Of a stretch of 26,602 nt of DNA, positions 16,362 to 23,438 are shown one piece after another. The stretch's first letter is position 1, and the number at the start of each line of letters is the position of its first letter. The notes below the pieces were generated by a model, which was given only the letters and a program-made list of their open reading frames with translations, searched no databases and was not told the DNA's origin. Made by a program: the position numbers and the translations under genes. Origin of the DNA: Bacteroidales bacterium (GTDB taxonomy: Bacteria > Bacteroidota > Bacteroidia > Bacteroidales > Muribaculaceae); assembly GCA_004557385.1 (NCBI GenBank), contig SFEA01000034.1:1-26602 (forward strand). Direction: 5' to 3'.

Positions 16362-17744
16362 TTATTTGTTCTTGATAATTTGTGCCATGAATTCGGCTTC
16401 CGACACCATCTTTTCGCCTACGAATGCATAGCCTTTCATGGTGGCTACGCCGCGGCGAATCTCGTTCATGAGCTGGAGGTGGAAGATTAGGGTGTCGCCC
16501 GGAACCACTTTCTGGCGGAACTTCACGTTGTCGATTTTCATGAAGTAGGTTGAATAGCGTTCGGGTTCGTCAACCACGTTGAGCACGAGCAGACCGCCCA
16601 CTTGTGCCATGGCTTCGATTTGCAGCACTCCCGGCATGACAGGTTCTTGTGGGAAGTGGCCTTGGAAGAATGGCTCGTTTTGGGTCATGTTCTTTACGCC
16701 CACGATGTGGTTGTCGCCCACTTCGATAATCTTGTCAACCAAGAGGAATGGATAGCGGTGGGGAAGCAGTTCGCGAATGCGGTTGATGTCCATCACCGGT
16801 GCGATGTTGGGGTTGTAGATTGGCGCTTGCACTTCCTGGCGCTTGATTTCGCGGCGAATCTTCTTCGAGAAGGTGGCGTTGAGTGTGTGGCCCGGTTTGT
16901 TGGCAATGATACGGCCTTTGAGCGGGCGTCCGATGAGTGCGATGTCGCCAATCACGTCGAGCAGCTTGTGGCGAGCCGGTTCGTTGGGGAACACCAGCGG
17001 CTTGTTGTTGATGTAGCCCAAGTTGGCTACTTCAACTGGTGGCACTCCCATGAGCTCAGAAATCTTGTTGAGTTGTTCCTGGCTCATTGGTTGGTCGTAG
17101 ATTACGATAGCGTTGTCGAGGTCGCCGCCCTTAATGAGGTTTGCATTGAGCAGAGCAACAATTTCGCGAACGAACACGAATGTGCGGCTGGCAGCAATGT
17201 CGCTCTTAAAGCGCTTCATTGAGTTGAGCGATGCAAATTGGTTTTGCAGAATTGGCGAGTCGAATTCAATCATTGTGTCGATTGAGAAATCTTCGTCGGG
17301 CAAAACAATGAGCGACGAGCCGGTTTTTTCGTCAACGACTTCTATTTTTTGTTTTACAATATAATAGTCTTTTTCGGCATCCTGTTCAACGATGCCCACC
17401 TCGTCGATTTTTTCGGCGTATTCAATTGCGCTACCGTCGAGGATAGGCAGTTCGGGAGCATTGAGTGTGATGAGGCAGTTGTCGATACCGGCTGCATAGA
17501 GAGCGGCAAGAGCGTGTTCGATGGTGCTGATGCGCATTGAGTTGTTGCCAATAACTGTGCCACGCACGGTTTCAACCACGTTTTCGGCTACAGCTTGCAG
17601 GGTTGGCTCGCCTTCGAGGTCGATGCGCTTAAACACATAGCCAGTGTTTTCGGGTGCTGGCGAGAATGTAGCTTCGATTTGCAGACCGGTGTGAAGGCCT
17701 TTTCCACTAACATGAAATTCGCCTTTCAGTGTACATTGTTTCAT
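16362..17744 (-). CDS. lpxC/fabZ: Bifunctional LpxC deacetylase / FabZ dehydratase
   Basis: This is a 460-residue fusion. The N-terminal LpxC (about residues 1-300) is the zinc enzyme that deacetylates UDP-3-O-acyl-GlcNAc, the committed step of lipid A synthesis. Zinc and catalytic motifs include STIEHALAALYA, ARHKLLDVIGDIALIG and NKPGHTLN. The C-terminal FabZ (about 310-460) dehydrates 3-hydroxyacyl-ACP in fatty acid synthesis, with LLPHRYPFLLVDKI and GHFPQEPVMPGVLQIEAMAQ carrying the His and Glu active site. The fusion is usual in Bacteroidetes and joins two enzymes that compete for 3-hydroxyacyl-ACP. It lies 21 nt after lpxD. Confidence 0.96.
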   Translation of the reverse strand: MKQCTLKGEFHVSGKGLHTGLQIEATFSPAPENTGYVFKRIDLEGEPTLQAVAENVVETVRGTVIGNNSMRISTIEHALAALYAAGIDNCLITLNAPELPILDGSAIEYAEKIDEVGIVEQDAEKDYYIVKQKIEVVDEKTGSSLIVLPDEDFSIDTMIEFDSPILQNQFASLNSMKRFKSDIAASRTFVFVREIVALLNANLIKGGDLDNAIVIYDQPMSQEQLNKISELMGVPPVEVANLGYINNKPLVFPNEPARHKLLDVIGDIALIGRPLKGRIIANKPGHTLNATFSKKIRREIKRQEVQAPIYNPNIAPVMDINRIRELLPHRYPFLLVDKIIEVGDNHIVGVKNMTQNEPFFQGHFPQEPVMPGVLQIEAMAQVGGLLVLNVVDEPERYSTYFMKIDNVKFRQKVVPGDTLIFHLQLMNEIRRGVATMKGYAFVGEKMVSEAEFMAQIIKNK

Positions 17745-17765
17745 ATAATTAGGAGTGAGTTTATT

Positions 17766-18800
17766 TTATTTGTTTTTAATTTCTTCTAATTCTTTTTTCA
17801 GTCGCTTGATATCGTTAGCCATTTCGGGCAAGCGCTTGAAATAGACTTGCTGACGGGCAAACTCCAGAGCGTTGATGGCTGGAGCGCCAATCACGCGCAT
17901 ATTAGAGCCAATCGAGTTGGGGATTCCCGATTGTGCGCCTATGCCGTTGTTGTCGCCGATGGTGATGTGTCCGGCTACGCCCACTTGACCGCCGAATTGG
18001 TTGTTTTTGCCAATTTTTGTTGAACCGGCAATACCCACTTGCGCAGCCATCACTGTGTGCTCGCCAACTTCCACGTTGTGAGCAATTTGAATGAGGTTGT
18101 CGAGCTTAACGCCTTCGCGAATGATGGTGCTGCCCATTGTGGCGCGGTCGAGTGTTGAGTTCGAACCGATTTCCACGTTGTCCTCAATCACCACGTTGCC
18201 GATTTGCGAAATCTTAATGAAGTCGCCGTTGTGAGGAGCGAAGCCGAAGCCGTCGCTGCCAATCACCACGCCGGCGTGTATGATGCAGTTGTTGCCAATC
18301 TGGCAGCCGTGATAGATGCGGCATCCGGGATAGAGAGTTACGTTGTTGCCTATCACCACGTTGTCGCCAATGTATACTTGCGGATAGATTTGCACGCCGC
18401 TACCTATCTTCACATTTTTGCCAATGTAGGCAAATGCTCCGAGATAGATGTCGCCGGGCAGAGTGACGCCTTCGCTAACATAAGATGGCTGCTCGATGCC
18501 ACGTTTGCGCGGGTTGAGTGCTTCTTGCACCATGTTGAGCAGTTGGGCAAGAGTAGAATATGGGTCCTCAACACGGATGAGGGTGGCTGAAACAGGCTGT
18601 TCGGCAACAAAATCGTTGTGAACCAGCACTGCCGATGCCTCGGTGGTATAGATGTAGTGTGTATATTTCGGGTTAGCTAAGAAAGTCAGACTGCCTTTGC
18701 TTGCTTCCTCAATTTTTGAGTACGTATTAATTGTCACGTTTCCATCGCCCTCGACGGTGCCGTGCACAAGTTCGGCTAATTGCCTTGCGGTAAATTCCAT
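17766..18800 (-). CDS. lpxD: UDP-3-O-acylglucosamine N-acyltransferase LpxD
   Basis: LpxD adds the N-linked 3-hydroxyacyl chain in lipid A synthesis. The product is 344 residues from the ATG at 18798-18800 (MEFTARQLAELVHGTVEGDG). A longer open reading up to 18890 would run through the promoter and is rejected. The N-terminal uridine-binding domain covers about residues 1-100. Hexapeptide repeats follow (YLGAFAYIGKNVKIGSGVQI), with the catalytic His in LIQIAHNVEVGEHT, and a C-terminal helix (FKRLPEMANDIKRLKKELEE) closes the protein. It is the first gene of the lipid A operon. Confidence 0.95.
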   Translation of the reverse strand: MEFTARQLAELVHGTVEGDGNVTINTYSKIEEASKGSLTFLANPKYTHYIYTTEASAVLVHNDFVAEQPVSATLIRVEDPYSTLAQLLNMVQEALNPRKRGIEQPSYVSEGVTLPGDIYLGAFAYIGKNVKIGSGVQIYPQVYIGDNVVIGNNVTLYPGCRIYHGCQIGNNCIIHAGVVIGSDGFGFAPHNGDFIKISQIGNVVIEDNVEIGSNSTLDRATMGSTIIREGVKLDNLIQIAHNVEVGEHTVMAAQVGIAGSTKIGKNNQFGGQVGVAGHITIGDNNGIGAQSGIPNSIGSNMRVIGAPAINALEFARQQVYFKRLPEMANDIKRLKKELEEIKNK

Positions 18801-18835
18801 TTCGTAATAAACTATAGTTTTTTTAGATTCGGCTG

Positions 18836-18843
18836 CAAAGTTA
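18836..18843 (-). promoter_or_regulatory. -7 element of the lpxD-lpxC/fabZ-lpxA operon
   Basis: TAACTTTG on the minus strand is an exact TAnnTTTG match 35 nt before the lpxD start. No clear TTTG is seen 19-21 nt upstream, so the -33 half is weak. The promoter lies just downstream of the tyrA terminator. Confidence 0.6.
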
Positions 18844-18938
18844 CGAAAAATGAATGGGTTAATCGTAATTTTAACCGAATAATTATCCAATTAGAACCGA
18901 CAAGTCTGTTATATAATTGTTAAAATATTATAAAAATA

Positions 18939-18964
18939 GCAGCGAAAATCGATTTTTTCGCTGC
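18939..18964 (-). terminator. Terminator of the Phe/Tyr operon
   Basis: GCAGCGAAAA (18939-18948) and TTTTCGCTGC (18955-18964) form a perfect 10-bp stem with a 6-nt loop. On the minus strand TATTTTTATAATATTTT follows. It lies 27 nt after the tyrA stop and separates this operon from the lpxD promoter. Confidence 0.85.
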
Positions 18965-18990
18965 CATGACTATTCATTTTTGAGGTTGGT

Positions 18991-19764
18991 TTATTTGATG
19001 TTAGCGCGTACTTCGTCGAGGTATTGCTTCATTGCCACGGAGTCGCGCTGCTCGATTATTGCTTGCAGTCGAGTGAGCTGTTCTTTAATCTTGTCGAGCT
19101 GCATGTTGGTGCGCGGGTTAAAGAGGATTTCTTGCAGCAAATAGTCGTCTTCCGACATCAATCCGCGTGCGATTGCCATGTGGCGCTTGAAGGTGGTGCC
19201 CGGGGCATCTTGGTGCTTCATCACGCTGGCAAACACCAGAGTGCTGGCAAACGGTATCGACAGCGAGAAAGCGATGGTTTCGTCGTGTTCGGCGAATGTG
19301 TATTCAAAGATGTTGAGGTGCAATGTGCTGTAGAGGTCTTTGAAAAACACTTTGCCGAGGTGGTCGCTTTCGGAGATGATGATGGCGTTTTCGCTCGACA
19401 GGTTGCTGAGCGAGGCGAAGGTGGGTCCGAACATTGGGTGCGTGCTCACAAACGGGTGGTTGCAACTGGCATAGAACTCGGGCAGGCCGTTTTTCACCGA
19501 TGCTATGTCGCTGAGTATGCAGTTGTCGGGCAGGTAGGGTAGCACCTTGTTGAACGCTTCGATGGTGTATTTCACCGTTACGGCGTTGATTATCAGTTCA
19601 GGCGCAAACTCGCGAATTTCGTCGTACGAAGTGAAACGTTGCGCATTAAATGTAAAGCGCAGCTTTTGCGGGTCAATGTCGAAGATTGCCACTTCGTGGT
19701 TGAAGCTGAGCACATCGCAAAAGAACGAGCCCATTTTGCCGGCACCTAATATGAGTATTTTCAT
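18991..19764 (-). CDS. tyrA: Prephenate dehydrogenase
   Basis: The enzyme oxidatively decarboxylates prephenate to 4-hydroxyphenylpyruvate, the Tyr branch. The 257-residue product begins with a Rossmann fingerprint, MKILILGAGKMGSFF, followed by an acidic strand end (VAIFDIDPQKL) that favours NAD. FVSTHPMFGPTFA contains the expected catalytic His region. The C-terminal helical part is present, and there is no ACT domain or fused chorismate mutase. It is the last gene of the operon, 51 nt after the DAHP synthase fusion and 27 nt before the terminator. Prephenate versus arogenate use cannot be told from the sequence. Confidence 0.9.
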   Translation of the reverse strand: MKILILGAGKMGSFFCDVLSFNHEVAIFDIDPQKLRFTFNAQRFTSYDEIREFAPELIINAVTVKYTIEAFNKVLPYLPDNCILSDIASVKNGLPEFYASCNHPFVSTHPMFGPTFASLSNLSSENAIIISESDHLGKVFFKDLYSTLHLNIFEYTFAEHDETIAFSLSIPFASTLVFASVMKHQDAPGTTFKRHMAIARGLMSEDDYLLQEILFNPRTNMQLDKIKEQLTRLQAIIEQRDSVAMKQYLDEVRANIK

Positions 19765-19815
19765 TTGTTACTTCTCTGATTATAAATAAAAAAATAGTGA
19801 TTGGATATTGGGCGA

Positions 19816-20892
19816 TTAACGAGCGCGGTTGTTGAGCACCTCAATTTGCTGGCGCACCGATTCGCCGTGAATTGCTTCGAGCACTTCCTTCATAAAGTCG
19901 GCGCTCATTCCCATTTCAACGGCGAGTTTCACGCGGTTGTTGAGGATGGCATCGTAGCGAGTGGCTTGCACCACGGGCATGCTGTGCTCCTTTTTGTACT
20001 GACCAATCTCGCGCGACACACGCATGCGCTTGTTGAGAATTTCAAGCATTTCGTTGTCGATTTGGTCGATTTGTTGGCGCAGCAGCGTGAGGTTTTCGGT
20101 GGTTTGAGTGGTTTCGCGTATCACGAGAGTATTAAGGATAAAGTTAAGAACGTCGGGTGTCACTTGCTGACTCTTGTCGCTCCAGGCGCAGTCGGGGTCG
20201 CAGTGGCTTTCAACAATCAGGCCGTCGAAGCCCATGTCCATGGCTTGCTGTGCCAGAGGAGCCACCAGTTCGCGTTTGCCGCCTATGTGCGAAGGGTCGC
20301 AGAAGATTTGCAGTTGCGGAATGCGGCGGCGCAGCTCGATGGGGATGTGCCATTGCGGCAGGTTGCGGTAGAGGTGCTTGCCATAAGTGCTGAAGCCGCG
20401 ATGAATGGCGCCGAGGTGACGGATGCCTGCATTATAGATGCGCTGTATTGCGCCAATCCACAGCTCGATGTCGGGGTTGACGGGGTTTTTCACCAGTACG
20501 TTCACCTCGGGATTACCTTGCAGCGCATCGGCAATCTCTTGCATTGCAAACGGGTTAGCCGAGGTGCGAGCGCCAATCCACAGCACGTCGATGCCTGCCT
20601 TCAGAGCTGCTTCGACGTGAGCCTTTGTAGCTACTTCGGTGGCTGTTGCCATTCCGGTTTCGGCTTTCACGCGTTTGAGCCATTCCAGACCCGGTTCGCC
20701 CACGCCTTCAAAGCCGCCCGGTTTGGTGCGAGGTTTCCAGATTCCTGCGCGATATATTTTCACGCCGTTAGCGGCGAGGTTTTTAGCTGTCGACATCACT
20801 TGTTCTTCAGTCTCGGCGCTGCACGGTCCGGCAATCACCACGGGCTTTTTGTTGCTAATGCCTTCTATTGCAATAGGTTTTAAATCTTCCAT
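19816..20892 (-). CDS. DAHP synthase / chorismate mutase fusion
   Basis: The N-terminal part (about residues 1-260) is a KdsA-like type I DAHP synthase, which joins phosphoenolpyruvate and erythrose 4-phosphate at the entry of the shikimate pathway. Motifs are KPVVIAGPCSAETEEQ, RAGIWKPRTKPGGFEG and the metal-site segment IFCDPSHIGGKRELV. The C-terminal part (about 270-350) is an AroQ chorismate mutase (LRQQIDQIDNEMLEILNKRM and SREIGQYKKEH). This order, mutase last, is known from Porphyromonas and other Bacteroidetes, where the mutase also serves as a feedback site. The product is 358 residues and complete. The gene lies 21 nt after the aminotransferase. Confidence 0.93.
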   Translation of the reverse strand: MEDLKPIAIEGISNKKPVVIAGPCSAETEEQVMSTAKNLAANGVKIYRAGIWKPRTKPGGFEGVGEPGLEWLKRVKAETGMATATEVATKAHVEAALKAGIDVLWIGARTSANPFAMQEIADALQGNPEVNVLVKNPVNPDIELWIGAIQRIYNAGIRHLGAIHRGFSTYGKHLYRNLPQWHIPIELRRRIPQLQIFCDPSHIGGKRELVAPLAQQAMDMGFDGLIVESHCDPDCAWSDKSQQVTPDVLNFILNTLVIRETTQTTENLTLLRQQIDQIDNEMLEILNKRMRVSREIGQYKKEHSMPVVQATRYDAILNNRVKLAVEMGMSADFMKEVLEAIHGESVRQQIEVLNNRAR

Positions 20893-20913
20893 AATAATAT
20901 GATGTTTTGAGGG

Positions 20914-22119
20914 TTAATCGTTTGTGTTGTTGCAGTTATATGCAAATTGCTTGATGCGGTTGAGTGCTTCGGTCATCTTCTCCTTGGTGGCGCAAAGCGA
21001 GATGCGTATGTATCGGTTTCCGTTCGAGCCGAAGATGAATCCCGGAGTGACAAACACGCGAGCGTCGTATAGCAGACGGTCGGCAAGTTCTTCCGAGCCG
21101 GTGTAGCAATCGGGTATTCTGCCCCAGAGGAACAAGCCGCGTTGAGCAGGGTCGAAGTGGCATCCCAGCACATTCATTATTTCTTCGGCAATCTGTCGGC
21201 GTTCGGCATACACGGCGTTGATTTCGCAGTACCAGTCGGCGTCGCATTGCAGTGCGCGTGCGGCAGCCATCATCATTGGCTTGAACTGACCGGAATCGAT
21301 GTTCGATTTCACTTTCAGAATCCATTCGATGAACTGCGGCTTGGCGGCAACCATGCCCATACGCCAGCCCGGCATGTTGTGCGATTTCGATAGCGAATTC
21401 ATTTCAATGGCAATGTCTTTGGCGCCTTCCACGTTGAAGATGCTCAGAGGTTTTTCGTTGAGGATGAAGCTATAAGGGTTGTCGTTCACAATCACTATGC
21501 CGTGACGTTTGCCAAAGTCGACCAATCGCTCAAACAGCTCAATCGAGGCGCAGCGACCGGTGGGCATGTGCGGGTAGTTCACCCACATCAGTTTGATGCG
21601 TTCGAGAGGCAGCTGCTCCAGAGCGTCGAAGTCGGGTTGCCAACCTGTGTCCTCGCGCAGGTCGTAGGTGAAAATCTCGGCTTCGGCAAGTCGGCTCACC
21701 GAGGTGTATGTGGGGTATCCCGGATTCGGCACCAGCACGCCGTCGCCGGGGTTGACGAATGTTAGCGTGGTGTGCAGAATACCTTCCTTCGAGCCGATGA
21801 GCGGCTGAATCTCGCGGTCGGGGTCGAGGGTCACATTATAGAATTTTTTATACCAATCGGCGTAGGCGCGGCGCAGAGCCGGCAGACCCACGTAGGGCTG
21901 ATAGCCGTGAGCGTCGGGTTTCGAGGCTTCGGTGCACAGCGTAGTCACCACTTCGGGGTGTGGCGGACGGTCGGGACCGCCGATGCCCAGCGAGATGATG
22001 TCGCGTCCCTGAGCGTTGAGTTGAGCCACTTCGCGCAGCTTTTTCGAAAAATAGTATTCTTTTACTGTAGCCACTCGGCGAGCAGGCTCGATGGCATTAT
22101 TTTGTTGTGAATTCGGCAT
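20914..22119 (-). CDS. PLP aminotransferase, probably aromatic (Phe/Tyr)
   Basis: This class I/II aminotransferase of 401 residues has the PLP lysine in EMNSLSKSHNMPGWRMG and the carboxylate-binding Arg near RYIRISLC. Other family segments are DIISLGIGGPDRPPHPEV, YQPYVGLPALRRAYADW and VLVPNPGYPTY. Between pheA and the DAHP synthase-mutase gene, its likely job is the last step, amination of phenylpyruvate and 4-hydroxyphenylpyruvate. An aspartate or diaminopimelate aminotransferase role is possible from sequence alone. The ATG at 22117-22119 overlaps the pheA end by 23 nt. Confidence 0.82.
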   Translation of the reverse strand: MPNSQQNNAIEPARRVATVKEYYFSKKLREVAQLNAQGRDIISLGIGGPDRPPHPEVVTTLCTEASKPDAHGYQPYVGLPALRRAYADWYKKFYNVTLDPDREIQPLIGSKEGILHTTLTFVNPGDGVLVPNPGYPTYTSVSRLAEAEIFTYDLREDTGWQPDFDALEQLPLERIKLMWVNYPHMPTGRCASIELFERLVDFGKRHGIVIVNDNPYSFILNEKPLSIFNVEGAKDIAIEMNSLSKSHNMPGWRMGMVAAKPQFIEWILKVKSNIDSGQFKPMMMAAARALQCDADWYCEINAVYAERRQIAEEIMNVLGCHFDPAQRGLFLWGRIPDCYTGSEELADRLLYDARVFVTPGFIFGSNGNRYIRISLCATKEKMTEALNRIKQFAYNCNNTND

Positions 22120-22936
22120 ATTCTCCTAAGTTTTTAAAATCGTTAATCAGTGGCATCACTGCATCGAGCGATTGCCTGTATCGGCGATAGTCGGTGAAAG
22201 TGAGGTCGATGTAGAATCGATATTCCCATTCGTGCCCGATGATGGGCAGCGATTGTATTTTGGTGAGGTTGAGGTCGTAGAACGAGAAGATTGTGAGCAC
22301 CTTCGAGAGGCTTCCGCCCTCGTGAGGCAGCGTGAATGCCAACGATGCTTTGTTGGGCTTGCAATCGGCTTTGAGTGCCTCGGCTTGGTCGGGGTGGGCA
22401 ATGATGAGGAATCGGGTGAAGTTGCGTTTGTTGGTTTGTATGTCCTCGGCAAGCACTTGCAGCCCGTAGAGCTGTGCGGCGTATGTTCCGCAAATGGCTG
22501 CGCTGCCCATCGAGCTACGTTCGGCAATCTGTTTGGCGCAACCGGCGGTGTCGTAGCCTTCCACCATCTTCATCCACGGGTGTTGCAGCAGGTAGTCCTC
22601 GCATTGCATCAGGGCTATGGGGTGCGACACCACTTCGTGAATGTCGTTTAGCTCTTGCCCGGGCAGTGCGGCGAGGCTCTGCGAGATGTACATCTTGTGC
22701 TCGCCCACGATGGTGAGGTCGCTGCCGCGCAGCAGTTCGTGGTTCTGCAGCAGGCTGCCCGCTATGGTGTTTTCGATGGCGAGCGTGCCAATGAGGTTTG
22801 AGTCGGCATGCAGCATGTCGAACATCTCGCGGAACGACGGGCAGGCTATGGTTTCAATATCTTCGCCTGCAAAATATTCGTGCGCCGTGGCATCGTGAAA
22901 GCATCCTGCTTCGCCTTGTATCGTTATTCGTTTCAT
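22097..22936 (-). CDS. pheA: Prephenate dehydratase with divergent ACT domain
   Basis: The enzyme converts prephenate to phenylpyruvate. The 279-residue product starts MKRITIQGEAGCFHDATAHE and has the catalytic segment TNKRNFTRFLIIA (the Thr-Arg-Phe motif). IENTIAGSLLQNHELL is also typical. There is no fused chorismate mutase; that activity is in the DAHP synthase fusion. The C-terminal ACT domain (about 195-279) has GGSLSKVLTIFSFYDLNLTK, but the following ESRP motif, which binds Phe in classical enzymes, reads QSLP. Feedback by Phe may therefore be changed. It is the first gene of the operon and is preceded by an attenuator. Confidence 0.93.
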   Translation of the reverse strand: MKRITIQGEAGCFHDATAHEYFAGEDIETIACPSFREMFDMLHADSNLIGTLAIENTIAGSLLQNHELLRGSDLTIVGEHKMYISQSLAALPGQELNDIHEVVSHPIALMQCEDYLLQHPWMKMVEGYDTAGCAKQIAERSSMGSAAICGTYAAQLYGLQVLAEDIQTNKRNFTRFLIIAHPDQAEALKADCKPNKASLAFTLPHEGGSLSKVLTIFSFYDLNLTKIQSLPIIGHEWEYRFYIDLTFTDYRRYRQSLDAVMPLINDFKNLGEYAEFTTK

Positions 22937-22978
22937 TGCCCGAATTTAGTTGGTTTTGTAGTTTTGTTTTGGGTTAAT

Positions 22979-23015
22979 AAAAAAATCCCGTCACTGCTCA
23001 TCGAGTGGCGGGATT
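22979..23015 (-). terminator. Attenuator terminator hairpin upstream of pheA
   Basis: On the minus strand AATCCCGCCACT (23015-23004) pairs with AGTGACGGGATT (22995-22984), 11 of 12 positions, around an 8-nt loop. TTTTT follows (22983-22979), extending the TT that ends the stem. It lies 43 nt before the pheA start, so it must be regulated. The 5' arm contains TCCCGCC, which can instead pair with GGCGGGA directly after the leader ORF. Confidence 0.88.
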
Positions 23016-23067
23016 ATATCGTTAATCATTCTCCTCAAAAAAAATTGCATGCACGCAAGCTCCCGCC
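23007..23067 (-). promoter_or_regulatory. Antiterminator pairing of the pheA leader
   Basis: GGCGGGA (23067-23061), starting 2 nt after the leader stop codon, is perfectly complementary to TCCCGCC (23013-23007) in the terminator 5' arm. A ribosome stalled in the Phe/Tyr codons leaves GGCGGGA free to form this 7-bp helix and blocks the terminator. A ribosome at the leader stop codon covers GGCGGGA and lets the terminator form. Between the two arms lie a weak TTGCG-TGCA-TGCAA hairpin (23058-23045) and a run of eight T. Confidence 0.82.
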
Positions 23068-23069
23068 TT

Positions 23070-23126
23070 TCATTTTCTGTTAAAATAAAAGTAATAAAAG
23101 AAGCTATATGCATAAAATCGTTTCAT
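23070..23126 (-). CDS. Phe/Tyr leader peptide (18 aa)
   Basis: The ORF runs from the ATG at 23124-23126 to the TGA at 23070-23072 and encodes MKRFYAYSFFYYFYFNRK. Ten of 18 residues are Phe (5) or Tyr (5), including an unbroken run FFYYFYF. This is the hallmark of an attenuation leader peptide, like PheL in enteric bacteria, but with Tyr as well as Phe. That fits an operon with both the Phe and Tyr branches. It begins about 20 nt after the predicted transcription start. There is no Shine-Dalgarno sequence, which is normal in Bacteroidetes. Confidence 0.88.
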   Translation of the reverse strand: MKRFYAYSFFYYFYFNRK

Positions 23127-23151
23127 TGTCGCGAAATTTTCTTTTCGAGTG

Positions 23152-23184
23152 CAAATATAATGTTTTTTTATTTGCTTGGCAAAA
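23152..23184 (-). promoter_or_regulatory. Promoter of the pheA leader and operon
   Basis: On the minus strand TATATTTG (23159-23152) is an exact TAnnTTTG element. TTTTG (23184-23180) lies 20 nt upstream as -33. Transcription would start near 23145, giving a leader of about 210 nt. The -33 element lies inside TTGGCAAAAC (23176-23185), whose reverse complement GTTTTGCCAA is at 23248-23257. Confidence 0.8.
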
Positions 23185-23285
23185 CTTTTTGATAATAATT
23201 TTTCAATTAATCTAAAAAAATATCGTCGCGATGTGCAAAACACTTTCGTTTTGCCAACGTGTCGGTTGCATACATGGTGAAATTA

Positions 23286-23320
23286 TTTTGTGCATATATC
23301 AATAAATAGTAGTAACTTTG
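23286..23320 (+). promoter_or_regulatory. Promoter of the SGNH-phosphatase-SUMF1 group
   Basis: TAACTTTG (23313-23320) matches TAnnTTTG exactly. TTTTG (23286-23290) is the -33 candidate with a slightly long 22-nt spacer. Transcription would start near 23327, giving a leader of about 110 nt. The leader has an AGCGC/GCGCT mini-hairpin and a CATCC/GGATG hairpin with a T-rich loop, but no recognised riboswitch. Confidence 0.65.
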
Positions 23321-23438
23321 CAATAGCGCGTAAGGCGCTTTTGCATCCGTTTTTTTTCATGGATGGGCAATCTGAGCGATATGACTAAATACGCATAAAA
23401 TAATTATCAATAAACCTAAATAAATAAAGAAACGAATT

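Noticed and set aside
19801..20883. A 360-codon plus-strand open frame opposite the DAHP synthase-mutase gene
   Set aside because: It is the antisense shadow of a clear enzyme gene, with a His/Val/Phe-rich translation and no recognisable domain.
22991..23029. A 12-codon ORF (MINDIIPPLDEQ) within the attenuator with GAGGAG just before its ATG
   Set aside because: The GAGGAG is too close to the ATG for normal use, the ORF lies inside the terminator stem, and it has no aromatic bias.
23045..23058. Small hairpin TTGCG-TGCA-TGCAA followed by eight T as a second terminator in the leader
   Set aside because: The stem has only five pairs including a G-T pair. It could be a pause site, but it is too weak to call as a terminator.
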